Below, piece after piece: positions 36,191 to 49,103 of a stretch of 64,000 nucleotides of DNA; the first letter of the stretch is position 1; each line of letters starts with the position of its first letter. The notes below the pieces were generated by a model. That model saw nothing but the letters and a program-made list of their open reading frames with translations. It was not told the origin of the DNA and ran no database searches. Source of the DNA: Oreohelix idahoensis (Eukaryota; Mollusca; Gastropoda; Stylommatophora; Oreohelicidae). The stretch is from the NCBI GenBank assembly GCA_024509875.1, contig JAMPIV010016244.1:186001-250000 (forward strand), read 5' to 3'. The translations under genes and the position numbers were made by a program.

Positions 36191-36849
36191 ATGAGCAGAG
36201 AAATAAAATCTAAAACCAATCCAGAAAAACAACAAATTAACACAGTATCACGTGACTTCTGTTGTTCACTTCTGTTTATCTGGAATTGGGAAAGATTTTA
36301 TACGTAAGTAACGAAAAAATGCCATTATTTACAAACACATCTGAGGAACATACAAGGGTTTATCTTCTTATACCGTGCTTGCTGGTGTATAAATAAATGG
36401 CCGATGGGAAGCATAGTGCACTGGAGGTTGCCATATTGTGTGTGACTCCGTGGTATGTTTGAATGTAGTGCGGTGTGTTTGCACATAACATAATTTTTGT
36501 GAGGAGAATTTATTATGGAATTAGAAATTTGAGGCGTTGTGTATCATAATTGTAACCTATAAGATTTTGAAAGGGATATTTTTCGTTCATTTTCGATGAA
36601 ATTTGTTTAGTTTAATAATGGGTGTTTTACATTGTTTCGAAGTGATACTCTCACGTGTCCGCGTGAATACCTTTTTTGCAAAATGGATGACCTTGGTCTA
36701 CTATCCTTCCCATTTACCAATAAATATTACACTTAGGCCTAAAGGTTTGTTTCAGGCACTCGTGAGAAATAAAGAAGTAGAAAACTAGACAACAGATAAC
36801 AACAGAAGTGAATGACTTAATCGAGAATCGAACCCAGCACCTTCCAAAT
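36191..36849. other. Unrecognised spacer
   Basis: No recognised gene. A TATAAATAAAT stretch near 36,389 could be a promoter or polyadenylation-like signal, but no linked coding sequence was found. Confidence 0.3.
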
Positions 36850-37035
36850 GGTGTAGGTGATCTTGTCTCTCTACACGTTCCTATCCATCTCTCTACAAGT
36901 TCCTATATGCAGCGCTGTTTATCATTTATGCTGTTCACTTTTTTCCATGTCCTACCGTTAGTGTCCAGTAACTTCTCTCGTTGTTGTTTGGCTTCCTTTT
37001 TTTCAAGTCTTTTATACTGTCAACATATTTTCCTG
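36850..37035 (-). mobile_element. LINE family G, 3' scrap 2
   Basis: The minus strand shows the same block order as scraps 1 and 3 (a QQREKLLD-type block, then a WK-N-IND block) with several stops. The bases to its left (36,815-36,850) resemble a B box in reverse, which is likely chance within the LINE 3' end. Confidence 0.5.
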
Positions 37036-37454
37036 CTTTCTACTTTTGATTGAAATGAAGAACACTGGGTCATGTGTCCGATTTAGCTCAAATGTCTATC
37101 AACCTGATAAACACTTAAGAAGCTCATATTGATACTGCCCTTAAATAAGACTACAATTACGCTTTAGGCTTATGCCTTGCTTTATAACTGAAAATTGGCT
37201 GCCGGATTGATAGACATTATATTGAGTTGATGTAGATGCATCCTTAGTTAATGGTGTCCCACATATCTATATAAAGCCAAAAGAGATTCATGACGTTCTT
37301 CTTTTAAACCAGACACAAGCTTTTCTTATACTTTTATTATTCATGGTAATCCTTAATCCAACCCTTGATCAAGGATTCAATTTTGATACTGAATACATCG
37401 TAATCATCTCAGCTGTGATTTCAGATCTTCTTCTTTAAGTACCATGCCTGATGG

Positions 37455-37790
37455 CATAGGCAATCATGTCTCCCCACAACTTCCTGTCTCCAGTACTATT
37501 TATCAGTTCTATTGTTGACCTCTTCTCATGCAGTGATGTCAAACTGTCAAGTATCTTCTCCCTTTGTTGTCCTCTGTCAATTTTTGTCTTCAGTTTTTCC
37601 TGTTGTTGCCAGATATTTAAGCTCTCTACTTCTTATAACACGCCCAAAGAAAGTGAATTGTTGACAAAGAATTGTTGCATAAAATACTTTTCATTTTATA
37701 GAATGCTACTGTTGCCTAAGCTATTCTACTCTTTACTTCTGAGATGCATCTTCTGCTTGATGTTATTAATGTAAATCATATTTTTTGTGA
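37455..37790 (-). mobile_element. LINE family G, 3' scrap 3
   Basis: Longest of the three. The minus strand includes FFGRVIRS, LATTGKTEDKN and YWRQEVVGRHD-like blocks in shifting frames. Inactive. 37,036-37,454 holds nothing recognisable. Confidence 0.65.
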
Positions 37791-38044
37791 TGACCATTAC
37801 TTATGTCATGTTGCTGTTAAAGACAAAGCTTTTACTTTCACTTTCTTTCACAATTTCTCCAGATCTATCTAATTCTCTTTGTTTTAATTTGTGTGCAGCC
37901 AGACATTTATAGACAATGAATGGGTACAGAATCCATTAAAAAAAAAAAAACAATGGAATGAGAAAGGGGTGGTGTGGTTTATCACCATTCCTCTGCTTAC
38001 TGGCTATAGTCAATGGACTGATGAAATAGTTCAGTTATCAGGAC

Positions 38045-38400
38045 TTCACAGATGACCTTGCTTTGCTACTGCATACCTTAATCTAGATGCAGGACAGATG
38101 AGGATACTTGATGACAGGTCACTGTAACTGGATCTGAAAATCCATAGAGAAAAGACAAAGATCATGAGAATCAATGTGAAAAATAATAATATGATCTTCT
38201 ACCATCATCTGCAAACGTAAAAGTCAGAACAGACATCTTAACTTTTGGTCAAACTTCAAAGATTTTGGGTGGCTGTGCAACACTGTGAAGGACAAAAGTA
38301 ATGATCAAGAAAGGATAGACTTTCATAAAATGGTTGGCTGTAAATGACAGAAGAATTAAAATATTATGATGGGATCATCAATGTGGATTTGGTGTAAAAA
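38045..38400 (+). mobile_element. RTE-like LINE family B relic
   Basis: GATGCAGGACA, LDDRSL-like and CATAGAGAAAAGACAAAGAT blocks match 44,130-44,215 of the longer family B element; after that similarity is weak. The relic continues past the neighbouring tandem array at 38,776. Confidence 0.65.
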
Positions 38401-38438
38401 CACCAGTAGAGCAAAAGAAAATATAAATAAAAAGAGAA

Positions 38439-38775
38439 AGATGTTTACACTACAGAATGGGCACATACAATAAAGAAATAAGCTAAAGATGTTTACACTA
38501 CAGAATGGGCACACACAATAAAGAAATAAGCTAAAGATGTTTACACTACAGAATGGGCACACACAATAAAGAAATAAGCTAAAGATGTTTACACTACAGA
38601 ATGGGCACATACAATAAAGAAATAAGCTAAGATGTTTACACTACAGAATGGGCACATACAATAAAGAAATAAGCTACAGATGTTTACACTACAGAATGGG
38701 CACATACAATAAAGAAATAAGCTACAGATGTTTACACTACAGAATGGGCACATACAATAAAGAAATAAGCTAAAG
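38439..38775 (+). repeat. 48-bp minisatellite, about seven units
   Basis: Units begin AGATGTTTACACTACAGAAT and recur every 48 bases, with one 47-base unit near 38,630. The period equals 16 codons, giving an open minus-strand repeat (SLFLYCVCPFCSVNIF) that I do not take as a gene. The array sits inside a family B LINE relic. Confidence 0.9.
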
Positions 38776-38870
38776 ACATTACTAGTCAGTCCTTGTTCTA
38801 GAATCCCCTGGGATGACAGAAATTATTGCTTGTTAGGAAGAAAAAATGGAGATGATTAAAATGTTTTCTT
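38776..38870 (+). mobile_element. RTE-like LINE family B relic, continued
   Basis: CAGTCCTTGTTCTAGAATCCCC matches the TRQSLFWNP codons at 44,683 of the longer copy, so the 48-bp array grew between two parts of one LINE relic. Confidence 0.55.
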
Positions 38871-38935
38871 AACAAGGAGCCAAAATGTTACTCAGACATG
38901 CAGAACTGTTCACTTGATTTTCAGATTGTAATTGC

Positions 38936-39667
38936 AACAGAAAAATTGAAATATTGCAACAAATACAACAGAAAATAAAGGTGGAGGTGTCTTTCAGACT
39001 TTAAGCACTGGTGCACACAAAAAAACTGTCAGTGGCAAAAGGACAATTCTCAAGTAACCAGAGCAATGTCAGAGGCCTTGAAAACTGCAGCAGAGATTAC
39101 AATGGCAGAAGAAAACAACAAAAGACCAGTTACTTTCTATACCGAAGCACTGTCATTAATTGCAACGTTGAAAAGTTAAAATAGTGCCCCCCAAGACTAT
39201 GTCAACGATACAAAAGAGTAGTGATCCAATGGATTCCATCTCATTGTAAAATCCCCAAAGAGGCTGACAGCTTGGCAAAGGAAGGTGGAAAGCTATCTCA
39301 GCTCAATGCAAGCATAACTTTTGAGGAGGCTTCCAGGTCACACATAAAATGATGCATGCTACCAGCTCAACAGAAGAAAACAAGTGGCAATCTTCAGGCT
39401 CCGCACTGGCCACAACAGATTGGGATACCATCTATTCAACAAGCTAAAGATAGGTACCAAGGAGTGTACCTGTGGCACTGATAAAATGACTGCTGAACAC
39501 CTGCTTCAAAGTTGCCCAACACTTTCAGAACAGAGAAAGCATATATGGCCGACACCAGTACCATTTGTGGAAAAGCTCTACAGAGATGCAAATAGCCTTA
39601 AACTAACTACTACTTTCTTTGAAAACATTCAAATACATGCCTGAAAGTATATGAAGAAGAAGAAGAC
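38936..39667 (+). mobile_element. I/Nimb-like LINE, 5'-truncated 3' end
   Basis: Contains a broken RNase H end (RWIPSHCKIPKEADSLAKE-like, about 39,225-39,285), an FRLRTGHNRLGYHLFNKLKIG block with CTCGT-X7-H-X4-C knuckle (39,384-39,644), and a GAA-repeat tail to 39,665. TGTAATTGC flanks both ends (38,927-38,935 and 39,668-39,676), a plausible 9-bp target duplication. Confidence 0.75.
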
Positions 39668-39713
39668 TGTAATTGCTGCAAGATTTTATAATACTTTATT
39701 GCAAAATTTAGGG

Positions 39714-39945
39714 GGAGAAGATCGGCTACCACGACAAGCATGGGAAACAAAGAGCCAGGGATCCAGACCTCCAGGACGACCCAGAGTCCGCTGGGAGGAC
39801 AACATTAGACAATCTTTGAAGGACCGAGGACTAGAATGGAACCAGGCCAGGAAGAAGACAGCTGATAGAATAGTCTGGCGCTCTCTCTTCCAAACCTCTA
39901 CACCTCACGGTAGAAGAGGAACGACTAAGTAAGTAAGTCTAACCT
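39714..39945 (+). mobile_element. RTE-like LINE family A, 3' end only
   Basis: Open in one frame (EDRLPRQAWETKSQGSRP and RQSLKDRGLEWNQA), ending in the family tail GACTAAGTAAGTAAG. Nearly the same as 28,945-29,170, with TGG at the codon that is TGA at 29,070. A severe 5' truncation of about 230 bases. Confidence 0.85.
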
Positions 39946-39959
39946 GACATTGATTTTTT

Positions 39960-40228
39960 CGTGAGTATCCTATTTTCTTGTACAGAGACAAGTGTCCCTC
40001 GCCATTCAGGCAGATACTCACCATTTTCGGAGGTACCCATTAGAGCTGGGTCGGCTCAGGAGCCGCCAGTCCCTGGTCGACGACACTCCTTCAAATGTAC
40101 TCGCCAGGTCTCGAGTTAATCCAGTCCAAATCCCGGTCGACGAAAAATCCTCAAATGTCGTCGCCCGGGTTTGATCCTGAATCACCCGGTCACCAGAGCG
40201 GTGTTGTAACCACTACGCTAGGGGATAA
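39960..40228 (-). mobile_element. tRNA-derived SINE
   Basis: Read on the minus strand from 40,228: CCCCTAGCGTAGTGGTTAC (A box) and GGATCAAACCCGG (a B box with two changes), followed by a body with GTCGACGA and CTGAATGGCGAGGGACAC. The head is close to that of the SINE at 32,897 (both share TAGCGTAGTGGTTA), but the bodies differ. Confidence 0.7.
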
Positions 40229-41636
40229 ATCTCAATAACAACAGCTTAACATAACACAGAATGCAGCCACACACAAAAATACAATCACCCTAACACTTGT
40301 ACATCAGGCATACTTGTCAAGTTGTACATTTTTGCCATGCAATGTATGGTTTTTAAAATAATTTTAGCAGTGTTCATCTGTTCAAAGGATGTTGTATGGA
40401 TTTTCTCCAAAAAAAAATATTTTCTAGCCCAGGTTTTTTAACCATTTTGATTTTAAATCCTGGGAATTCTCTGCATCTGTTTTTAAGATGACGTCTCTCC
40501 AAGCAATCAATCAAATCCTTTTATACCCAGCAGTTCGGCAGTAACTTTGAATTCGGCCTCAAACATGCTTGCAACTGCCTCTAGACACCCTTTTTGAAAA
40601 AGCTAAGCATTAGATAGTGTGTTCATGATTTGATGGTTGAAATTAAGCACTGTTGGCCCATTATGCCCAGTTGTTTATTGTTTATTATGAATTTGATTAC
40701 GGATTTATAATGGTAAGTTGGAAGTTTATTGTTTGTTATTTTTAACATTTGATGTTGTCTTCTTTTTTTTTTGGAGGGGGGGTGGGGGATTTTTATGTAT
40801 CAGTAAGATGGGTTAGGGGTAGGATTAATGCTAGGCAACATCTTTTTTTATGTGCGTTCAAGCCGCTGACGATGAAACCGCAAACTAAACATGTGTTGGT
40901 GTGTAGTAGGCCTATAGTAGATTACTACAGTAACTGCTCCGAAATCAATTCTGTAGGTGGGAGCATAATTGTCTGTTATTATAGATTTTATTGTTTGTTT
41001 TAAAAGTCTGAAATGAATGTTTTCTTGCATGATAAATTTGTTTATTTGTAGATCAGGGGTAGGTTTAGGGTTAAGGTTAGCGTCATGTAATGTGTTTCGT
41101 GAAGTGCATCATTGGGATAGGGGTCAAGACATAAAATCGCGAAATACAATTACACGAGGCACTTTGGTTAAATTAGTCAGCAAAGTTGATTATGCACGTG
41201 TGTGATTATCGTCTGTTATTACTGCGTTTGTTTTGTTTTTTAAAATGAATAAATTCATTGTTATTATTATATTAGCATGATCAGGGTGTTTGCACACGTT
41301 GTTATTACATGTGAAAAATTTGTAAATACGATTTTTTGTTTTCATTTTGTTTTTTCTGAGCGAAGCGATGAGAAAGGTATACTTGACCTTTTTGGTGGAA
41401 ATAAAGAAAATTGGTACAAGTTCTTCACAATACGTCAAAATTATAGTTGGGGTATTGGATTAGGTTTATGATTCCTAAACCTAACCCTTTACATCCCCGA
41501 CCTCTCTCCTTTTTACTGTGTCTCTAAATTTGGTTGAAATGAAGGACAATGGGCTCTCTGTTTGATATGGCCTAAAAAAAAAAAAGAATTCAGAAACGCA
41601 AGTTTATAGATATGGTCAGAGGTCATAGTAGTAGTT
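40229..41636. other. Unrecognised intergenic DNA
   Basis: No gene found. It has several T-runs and G-runs (40,761-40,795) and TTAGGGTTAAGG-like patches near 41,055 and CCTAAACCTAACCC near 41,473; these are too short to call telomeric repeats. Confidence 0.35.
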
Positions 41637-41642
41637 GCTGTA

Positions 41643-44600
41643 TTTTAGCACCCGTGTGTTACCGGGGCCCGAAAGGGGAGCAAAGAATAGTAACACTGTC
41701 CCCTGCCAAGCATGTCGTAGAAAGCGACTAAGGAGGGTTGGGCATGGGGCCGGTTACCCCATCCTGTAAAAATTTAAACCACAAAAAACTTCAACAAATA
41801 TGGACAAGTCAAATAAAGAAAATAAAACACAGCCATCCAAGACAGGGGAAGGTCCTCTCGCGGGGAGGCGTATGATGCAACACAGAGAAAGCCAAAAGGA
41901 GTCTGTGTTGCTGACTAACCTTCTTTCTTCTAGGAGAACTTCCAGATTTGGCACCTGGAATGTTCGGACATTAAACGAACAAGGGAAAGTGGCGCAAGTG
42001 GCAGCAGAAATGAGGGAATACAAAATCGAGGTTTTGGGAATGTGTGAAACAAAGTGGAAGGGGGTAGACAGGAAGAAACTCATCACAGGTGAATTGGTGC
42101 TGTCCTCAGGACATGAAGACGAAAGTTCATACCACAGTGAAGGGGTAGCTCTTATGTTATCTAAAGAAGCACAGAAAGCACTCATTGAATGGGAAGCTGT
42201 TGGACCCAGAATAATAACAGCTACTTTCAAAACAGCTAAAAAGAAAATTCATGTAAATGTCATCCAATGTTATGCACCAACTAATGACAAAGAAGAGTCT
42301 GTGAAAGAAGCATTTTATACTAAACTACAGGAAATTATGGATAAAGTAAAAAGAAGAGACATCACAATTTTGATGGGTGACATGAATGCAAAGATAGGTA
42401 CAGTCAACACCGGATTTGAAGAAGTCATGGGAAAACATGGGCTAGGAGTAATGAATGAAAATGGAGAACTATTCGCAAACTTCTGTGCTTCAAATCAACT
42501 GGCTATAGGAGGAAGCATGTTTCCACATAAGAGAATACACAAGGCAACATGGATATCACCAGATCATAGAACAGAAAATCAGATTGATCATATATGCATA
42601 AACAAGAAGTTTAGATCATCATTGCAGGATGTAAAGGTATACAGAGGAGCAGATGTGGCATCAGATCACCATCTTCTGATAGCCAAAATAAAAATGAAAC
42701 TCAAGAGATATGCAACAATGCAAAATTATAGACAACAGTATAATGTAGGACAGCTAAGAAATCAAGAAACAAGAGACAAATTTGCGGTCACAGTATCCAA
42801 CAAATTCCAAGTGCTCCAACAGCTGGAAGATGTAGAGAATACAGAAGACTATTGGCAGCAGGTCAAAACTGTATGGAAGGAGACATGTGAAGAAATACTG
42901 GGGAAAAGGGAAAGACAACAAAAAGCATGGATAACAACAGAAACCATCAATAAGATAAAAGACAGAAAAAACAAGAAAGCAGAGTTAAACACAAGCAAAA
43001 CCAGAAGTTCCAAAGCCAAGGCTCAAGAAGTGTACACAGAAGCAAACAAAGAAGTAAAAAGAAGTATCAAAAGAGACAAGAGGAAGTATATTGAGGAGTT
43101 GGCAAGAGAGGCAGAAGATGCTGCAGCCAAAGGAAATATGAGAGAACTGTATAGCAGCACAAAGAAGCTAACAGGGAAATACAAGCAAACAAGTTGCCTC
43201 ATAAAAGACAAGAATGGGAAACTGCTCAGCAATATACAAGAGCAAATGAAGAGGTGGACAGAATATTTTGGGGACCTTCTCAATAGACCAGCTCCACAAA
43301 ACCCGCCGGACATCCAGCCAGCAGAAGAAGAGCTACAAATTAACGGTGAAAGACCAACGAAGGAAGAAATAAAGAAAGCCATAAAGCTTCTAAGAGATGG
43401 AAAAGCGTCTGGACCTGATGGCATTCCAGCAGAGGCCATCAAAGCAGATATCGACACGGCTACAGAGATGTTTATATAAATTACTTGGTAAAGTCTGGGA
43501 AAAGGAAGAGATACCAGCAGAATGGAAGGAAGGATATCTGGTTAAGTTGCCTAAGAAGGGAAATTTACAAGAGTGCACAAATTATAGAGGAATAATGTTA
43601 CTATCAGTGCCAGGAAAAGTATTAAACAGGATTATCCTTGGGAGATTAAAAGAGTCCATAGACAAGAAACTGAGAGATGAACAAGCAGGTTTTCGACAAA
43701 ACAGATCATGTACAGACCAGATAGCCACTTTGAGAATAATAGTTGAACAAAGTCTGGAATGGAATTCACCACTATACATCGGATTTGTGGACTACGAAAA
43801 GGCATTTGACAGTGTAGACAGAGAATCACTTTGGAAATTGTTGAGGCATTATGGAGTTCCCCTGAAGATCATTAATTTAATAAAGAAAACATATGAAGAC
43901 ATGACATGCAGAGTTCTTCACGAAGGACAGCTTACAGAACCGTTTGGGATAAGAACAGGAGTGCGACAGGGATGCCTCTTGTCTCCATTTCTTTTCTTGC
44001 TGGCAATAGATTGGGTTATGAGATCATTGGCAACACACAACAGAAATGGAATCCAGTGGACTCTGACTAAGCAGTTGGATGATCTGGATTTTGCTGATGA
44101 CTTGGCTCTTCTGTCCCATAGCCGTAATCAGATGCAGGACAAATTGAAAACACTTGATGAGAGGTCACAGCAATTGGGTCTGAAAATACACAGAGAAAAG
44201 ACAAAAATAATGCGAATAAATGCAGGTAATGATAACAGGGTTGAACTTGAAGAAACACCAATACAAGATGTAGAATCATACACATATCTTGGCAGTAATA
44301 TAGACAAAGTTGGAGGGACAGACAGCGATATCAAAATAAGAATACAAAAGGCAAGAGGAGCTTTCATTGCATTGGGAAATATATGGAGATCAAGAGAAAT
44401 AGGATCCAACACGAAAATAAGAATCTTCAACTCAAATGTGAAGTCAGTCCTATTGTATGGCTCAGAGACATGGAGAACAACAAAGACAACAACCAAAAAG
44501 CTACAGACTTTCATAAATGGGTGCTTGCGTAGAATAGAGGGATTAAAATGGTATGACAAGGTTACCAACGTGGAACTGATGACAAGAACTAGACAAGTGC

Positions 44601-44883
44601 CAGTGGAACAAGAAATGAGAAGAAGACGATGGCGATGGATAGGACACACACTGAGAAAACCTGTTGATAGCATTACAAGGCAGTCCTTGTTCTGGAACCC
44701 CCAGGGCAAGAGAGGCAGAGGAAGACCAAGAAGTACATGGAGAAGAGAGTTGGAAACAGAGGTGAAAATGATGAGGAGAACATGGAAAGAACTTGAGATG
44801 ATAGCACGTGACAGGAGGACTTGGCATGTGTTTGTTGAAGGCCTATGCTCCTGTGGGAGTGGAGGGTTATGAATGAATGAAAG
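41643..44883 (+). mobile_element. RTE-like LINE family B, longest copy
   Basis: A 5' untranslated region with GGCATGGGGCCGG-TTACCCCATCC (a short hairpin, about 41,740-41,762) leads into one endonuclease-RT ORF (annotated separately), ending in GGTTATGAATGAATGAAAG. GCTGTA occurs at 41,637-41,642 and 44,884-44,889, a possible 6-bp target duplication, which is weak. Other copies at 19.0, 21.4, 22.3, 38.0, 46.9, 53.8 and 62.2 kb make this the most frequent LINE of the window. Confidence 0.85.
41800..44872 (+). pseudogene. Endonuclease-reverse transcriptase of RTE-like family B, one frameshift
   Basis: Codes for an AP endonuclease (FGTWNVRTLNE, the Glu of MCETKWKG, IQCYAPTND, GDMNAKIG, ASDHHL; to about 42,670), a lysine-rich linker with QREKQ and coiled-coil character, and RT: ASGPDGIPAE, LPKKGNLQECTNYRGI, EQAGFRQNRSCTDQ, GFVDYEKAFDSVD, RTGVRQGCLLSPFLF, catalytic FADD (44,090-44,101), then the C-terminal RRRRWRWIGHTLRK and GRGRPRSTWRR. 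The frame breaks once: ATGTTTATATAAA at 43,469-43,481 has one T more than the sister copy (63,127). Without that base the ORF would be about 1,020 residues, the usual size for RTE. All catalytic residues seen are intact, so it is a recent copy. Confidence 0.9.
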
Positions 44884-44889
44884 CTGTAC

Positions 44890-45509
44890 TAGGATATTTT
44901 TTGCTTTTAAACATAGTAGTGTTTCATTTTTATTAAATAATTTTAATCTCACTTCTATTATAAAGTTATTGATTTTCTGGTGCATTTTACAAAACTAACA
45001 CAAACATCACCATGTTATGAAGGCTGTGGTAACTTTAAGGGATATAATACATATTTTAAATGATTATGACTCACAGCGTTTCTAATACATATAAAGAACA
45101 GCATGAGACTTTATTAGTATATTTTAGCTCACACTAATTCAAATGTCAACTTAATTAGTATATGTCATTTTAAAACTGTATTGCGTTCAATATATTTTTT
45201 TGCGTAAGTTTTTTTGAGTGTTTGTAAGGGTTTTACTGGTCCAGCGTACATGTCTTTGTCTCATGATGTTGACAGGTATGATTAAATATACAATTTCTGA
45301 CATAGTTTATCTCAACATTAACAGATAGTTTACAATCACATGACAGTATATCATTACCAGAACAATTCTTAAAGAACAAATATAGTTCTTTCATGCTAAC
45401 TACCTCTACAATCATTAACATTTTGGTGCAAACTGATACATGGCACAAAACTGATTTATGTGCCAACATATGTAAAAAGTAATACAGCATACTCTATAAC
45501 AAGCTCCTC
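44890..45509. other. Unrecognised AT-rich spacer
   Basis: No gene or known repeat seen. Confidence 0.3.
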
Positions 45510-45521
45510 AAACTAACCTTA

Positions 45522-45865
45522 CAACGAGTTAAATATAGGAACTACTGATGAGTGTAACTGTGGCAGAAGTGAACAAGTGGTAATCTTCAGACTTCGCGCA
45601 GGTCATAACAGATTGAGATACCATCAATTCAACAAGTTAAAGATAGGAACTACTGATGAGTGTGACTGCGGCACCAATAAAATGATTGCTGAACATCTGC
45701 TTCAAAGGTGCCCAACATATGAGGAACAGAGAAAACGCAAATGGCCATCACCAGTACCATTCATGGAAAAAAATATACGGAGATATCTTCAGCCTCAGGC
45801 TGACCACTGCTTTCTTTGAACTTATTCAAGTTGACATCTGAGGGTGAACGAAGAAGAAGAAGAAG
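45522..45865 (+). mobile_element. I/Nimb-like LINE, very short 3' insertion with 12-bp target duplication
   Basis: AAACTAACCTTA is present at 45,510-45,521 and 45,866-45,877. The insert holds only the C-terminal block (FRLRAGHNRLRYHQFNKLKIG, CDCGT) and a GAA tail. Its first ~50 bases (ATAGGAACTACTGATGAGTGTAA) duplicate an internal stretch found again at 45,644, so the copy has an inner rearrangement at its 5' end. Confidence 0.85.
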
Positions 45866-45877
45866 AAACTAACCTTA

Positions 45878-46865
45878 AAACTCAGTGTATATACTCAGGC
45901 ACTACCATACATTTCACTTCTGTGAAATCTTTTGACTTTCACCCCAGAAAACTCAAGTGTTAGCTTTCATAAACTGATAACCTACACAATCTTCTGTCTT
46001 TTCTCGTACTTTAATCCTAGGTCAAGACCTACAGTTCCAGTCAACCATTCATTCAGTCACAACTCTGATCATGTGACCTTTAACCTATGAGATTGACATA
46101 GTCGTACCATCCAAACATCTGAAGGCTCAGCAATAATTGCTGACTAAACTAAATTACACTTTACTCAGCTATCACTCGCACAGTTTACAACACTGCGGCC
46201 AAGCAAACTGGCATCCTACAATGCATCTATCACTGACACTCACAAAACACTTTGTGGTAGTACTATATTGTTCATGTCATAAAGAACTTTGAATGGTGTT
46301 TCTTGTGACAGCAGTATCTCAGCTTACCAGCATGTTACTGATTGTGTTCACAAATAACTAATTTTCTTTTTTTCAGATTGCACAAAATATGTACAAGAAG
46401 TTTATATTCCTGGACCAGAAATTAAATCAGGAAATAAATACAAATTCTGAAGTAAATTTTCTGTTTGATTTTTTATCAAAATCTTGATACAGTAAAAAAT
46501 GAGGTAAACTGACAGAAATTTGGTAAACATTTTCAAATGTAACAATTACTGATTACTAAGTTTCTTTATTTAGTTTATGTCTTAACAAGGTAACATATGT
46601 ATATGCATGACTGATTGCTACTGGCATCACCAAGGCCACCTTCAATTTAACTATAATAATAAAATAAGATTCAGTGATTAATTTTTAAACTGACAGAATT
46701 ATCTTAATGCACCCAAAAGTGTATACAGCTGATAAAATTAATCCATGTTGCTGCTGAATGTTAACTATTACAATTGTTATTCTTATGTAATGTGTAAACT
46801 GTTAAGTTACACTGCCTTTACTTTAAAGCAAGTGGCAAATACTTTTAAAGGAAAGTCATTCAGCT
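45878..46865. other. Unrecognised AT-rich spacer
   Basis: Nothing recognisable on either strand. Confidence 0.3.
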
Positions 46866-46970
46866 GTAACCAGGCAAGTACCAGTGGAACAAGAAATGAG
46901 AAGATGATGGCAGTGGATAGGATACACACTGGGGAATTCTGTTGATGGCATTACAAGGCAGCCTTAGTAG
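46866..46970 (+). mobile_element. RTE-like LINE family B scrap
   Basis: AGTACCAGTGGAACAAGAAATGAG through GCATTACAAGGCAG matches 44,596-44,690 of the longest copy. Confidence 0.65.
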
Positions 46971-46998
46971 TATATCAGGCGCAAAACGATTATTATTG

Positions 46999-47092
46999 TG
47001 CAGGATGCGTGTGACTTTTATATAAGGAAATATACCGATCAATAGTGCAGGATGCGCGTGACTTTTATATAAGGAAATTTACCGATCGATAA
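46999..47092 (+). repeat. 47-bp direct repeat, two units
   Basis: TGCAGGATGCG-GTGACTTTTATATAAGG starts at 46,999 and again at 47,046, with four substitutions between units. Confidence 0.8.
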
Positions 47093-47130
47093 TGGCGGCG
47101 TGGGTTAGTAGGTAGGATGTATTTTAAGGG

Positions 47131-47169
47131 TTGTTATGTTTCTTTATTCAGGTGTTACAATATATAAAT

Positions 47170-47257
<88 letters not shown>
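47131..47257 (+). repeat. 30-bp leader plus (TA)n array, first copy
   Basis: A 30-base sequence (TTGTTATGTTTCTTTATTCA and ten more) is followed by about 85 bases of TA. The same leader is found unchanged at 47,601-47,630, again followed by TA. Confidence 0.85.
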
Positions 47258-47263
<6 letters not shown>

Positions 47264-47600
47264 TACAACATACAATATATATTTTACAACATGTAGACAA
47301 CATTTATACAAAGGCCAAGGTTTTTTAATATAGTTGTAATAAATATATTTAATATCACAGTGTTTTGTTACAGCTTCTGCCCAGAACAAATATATATAAA
47401 CGGTTCAGGGTAGTAGAAGAAAAAGGACCATATGTCTAGGGGAGAGGTCGTAACATTGTTGTCTTGTACCTGTCCTTTTATGTAAAAATAGGACAGAGAA
47501 TTTCTGTGTTGGGTGTACATGTAGATGGATGGCTTATTGTGATCCCCCGCATGAATTTTGCGTGTTGAGGACATCCAAAAATGTGTTTTTATCTAGTGTG
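47258..47600. other. Spacer between the two leader-TA copies
   Basis: No gene recognised. The motif GACAGAGAATTTCTGTGTTGGGTG resembles 49,688-49,715, so this DNA may belong to the same loosely repeated block as 49.1-49.7 kb. Confidence 0.3.
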
Positions 47601-47626
47601 TTGTTATGTTTCTTTATTCAGGTGTT

Positions 47627-47718
<92 letters not shown>

Positions 47719-47732
47719 TATACATATATATA
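47601..47732 (+). repeat. 30-bp leader plus (TA)n array, second copy
   Basis: Same leader as at 47,131, then about 100 bases of TA with two TACATA variants. A Tc1-like element begins directly at its end, in line with TA target choice. Confidence 0.85.

Positions 47733-49103
<1,371 letters not shown>

Noticed and set aside
38356..38610. Cys-rich repetitive protein (VCPFCSVNIF repeats)
   Set aside because: Reverse-strand reading of the 48-base minisatellite; unit length divisible by three explains the open frame.
41055..41480. Telomeric repeat
   Set aside because: Only single TTAGGG-like words, no array.
47131..47333. Tyr/Ile-rich ORFs across the TA arrays
   Set aside because: They are translations of the (TA)n microsatellite, open on both strands, with no other coding support.
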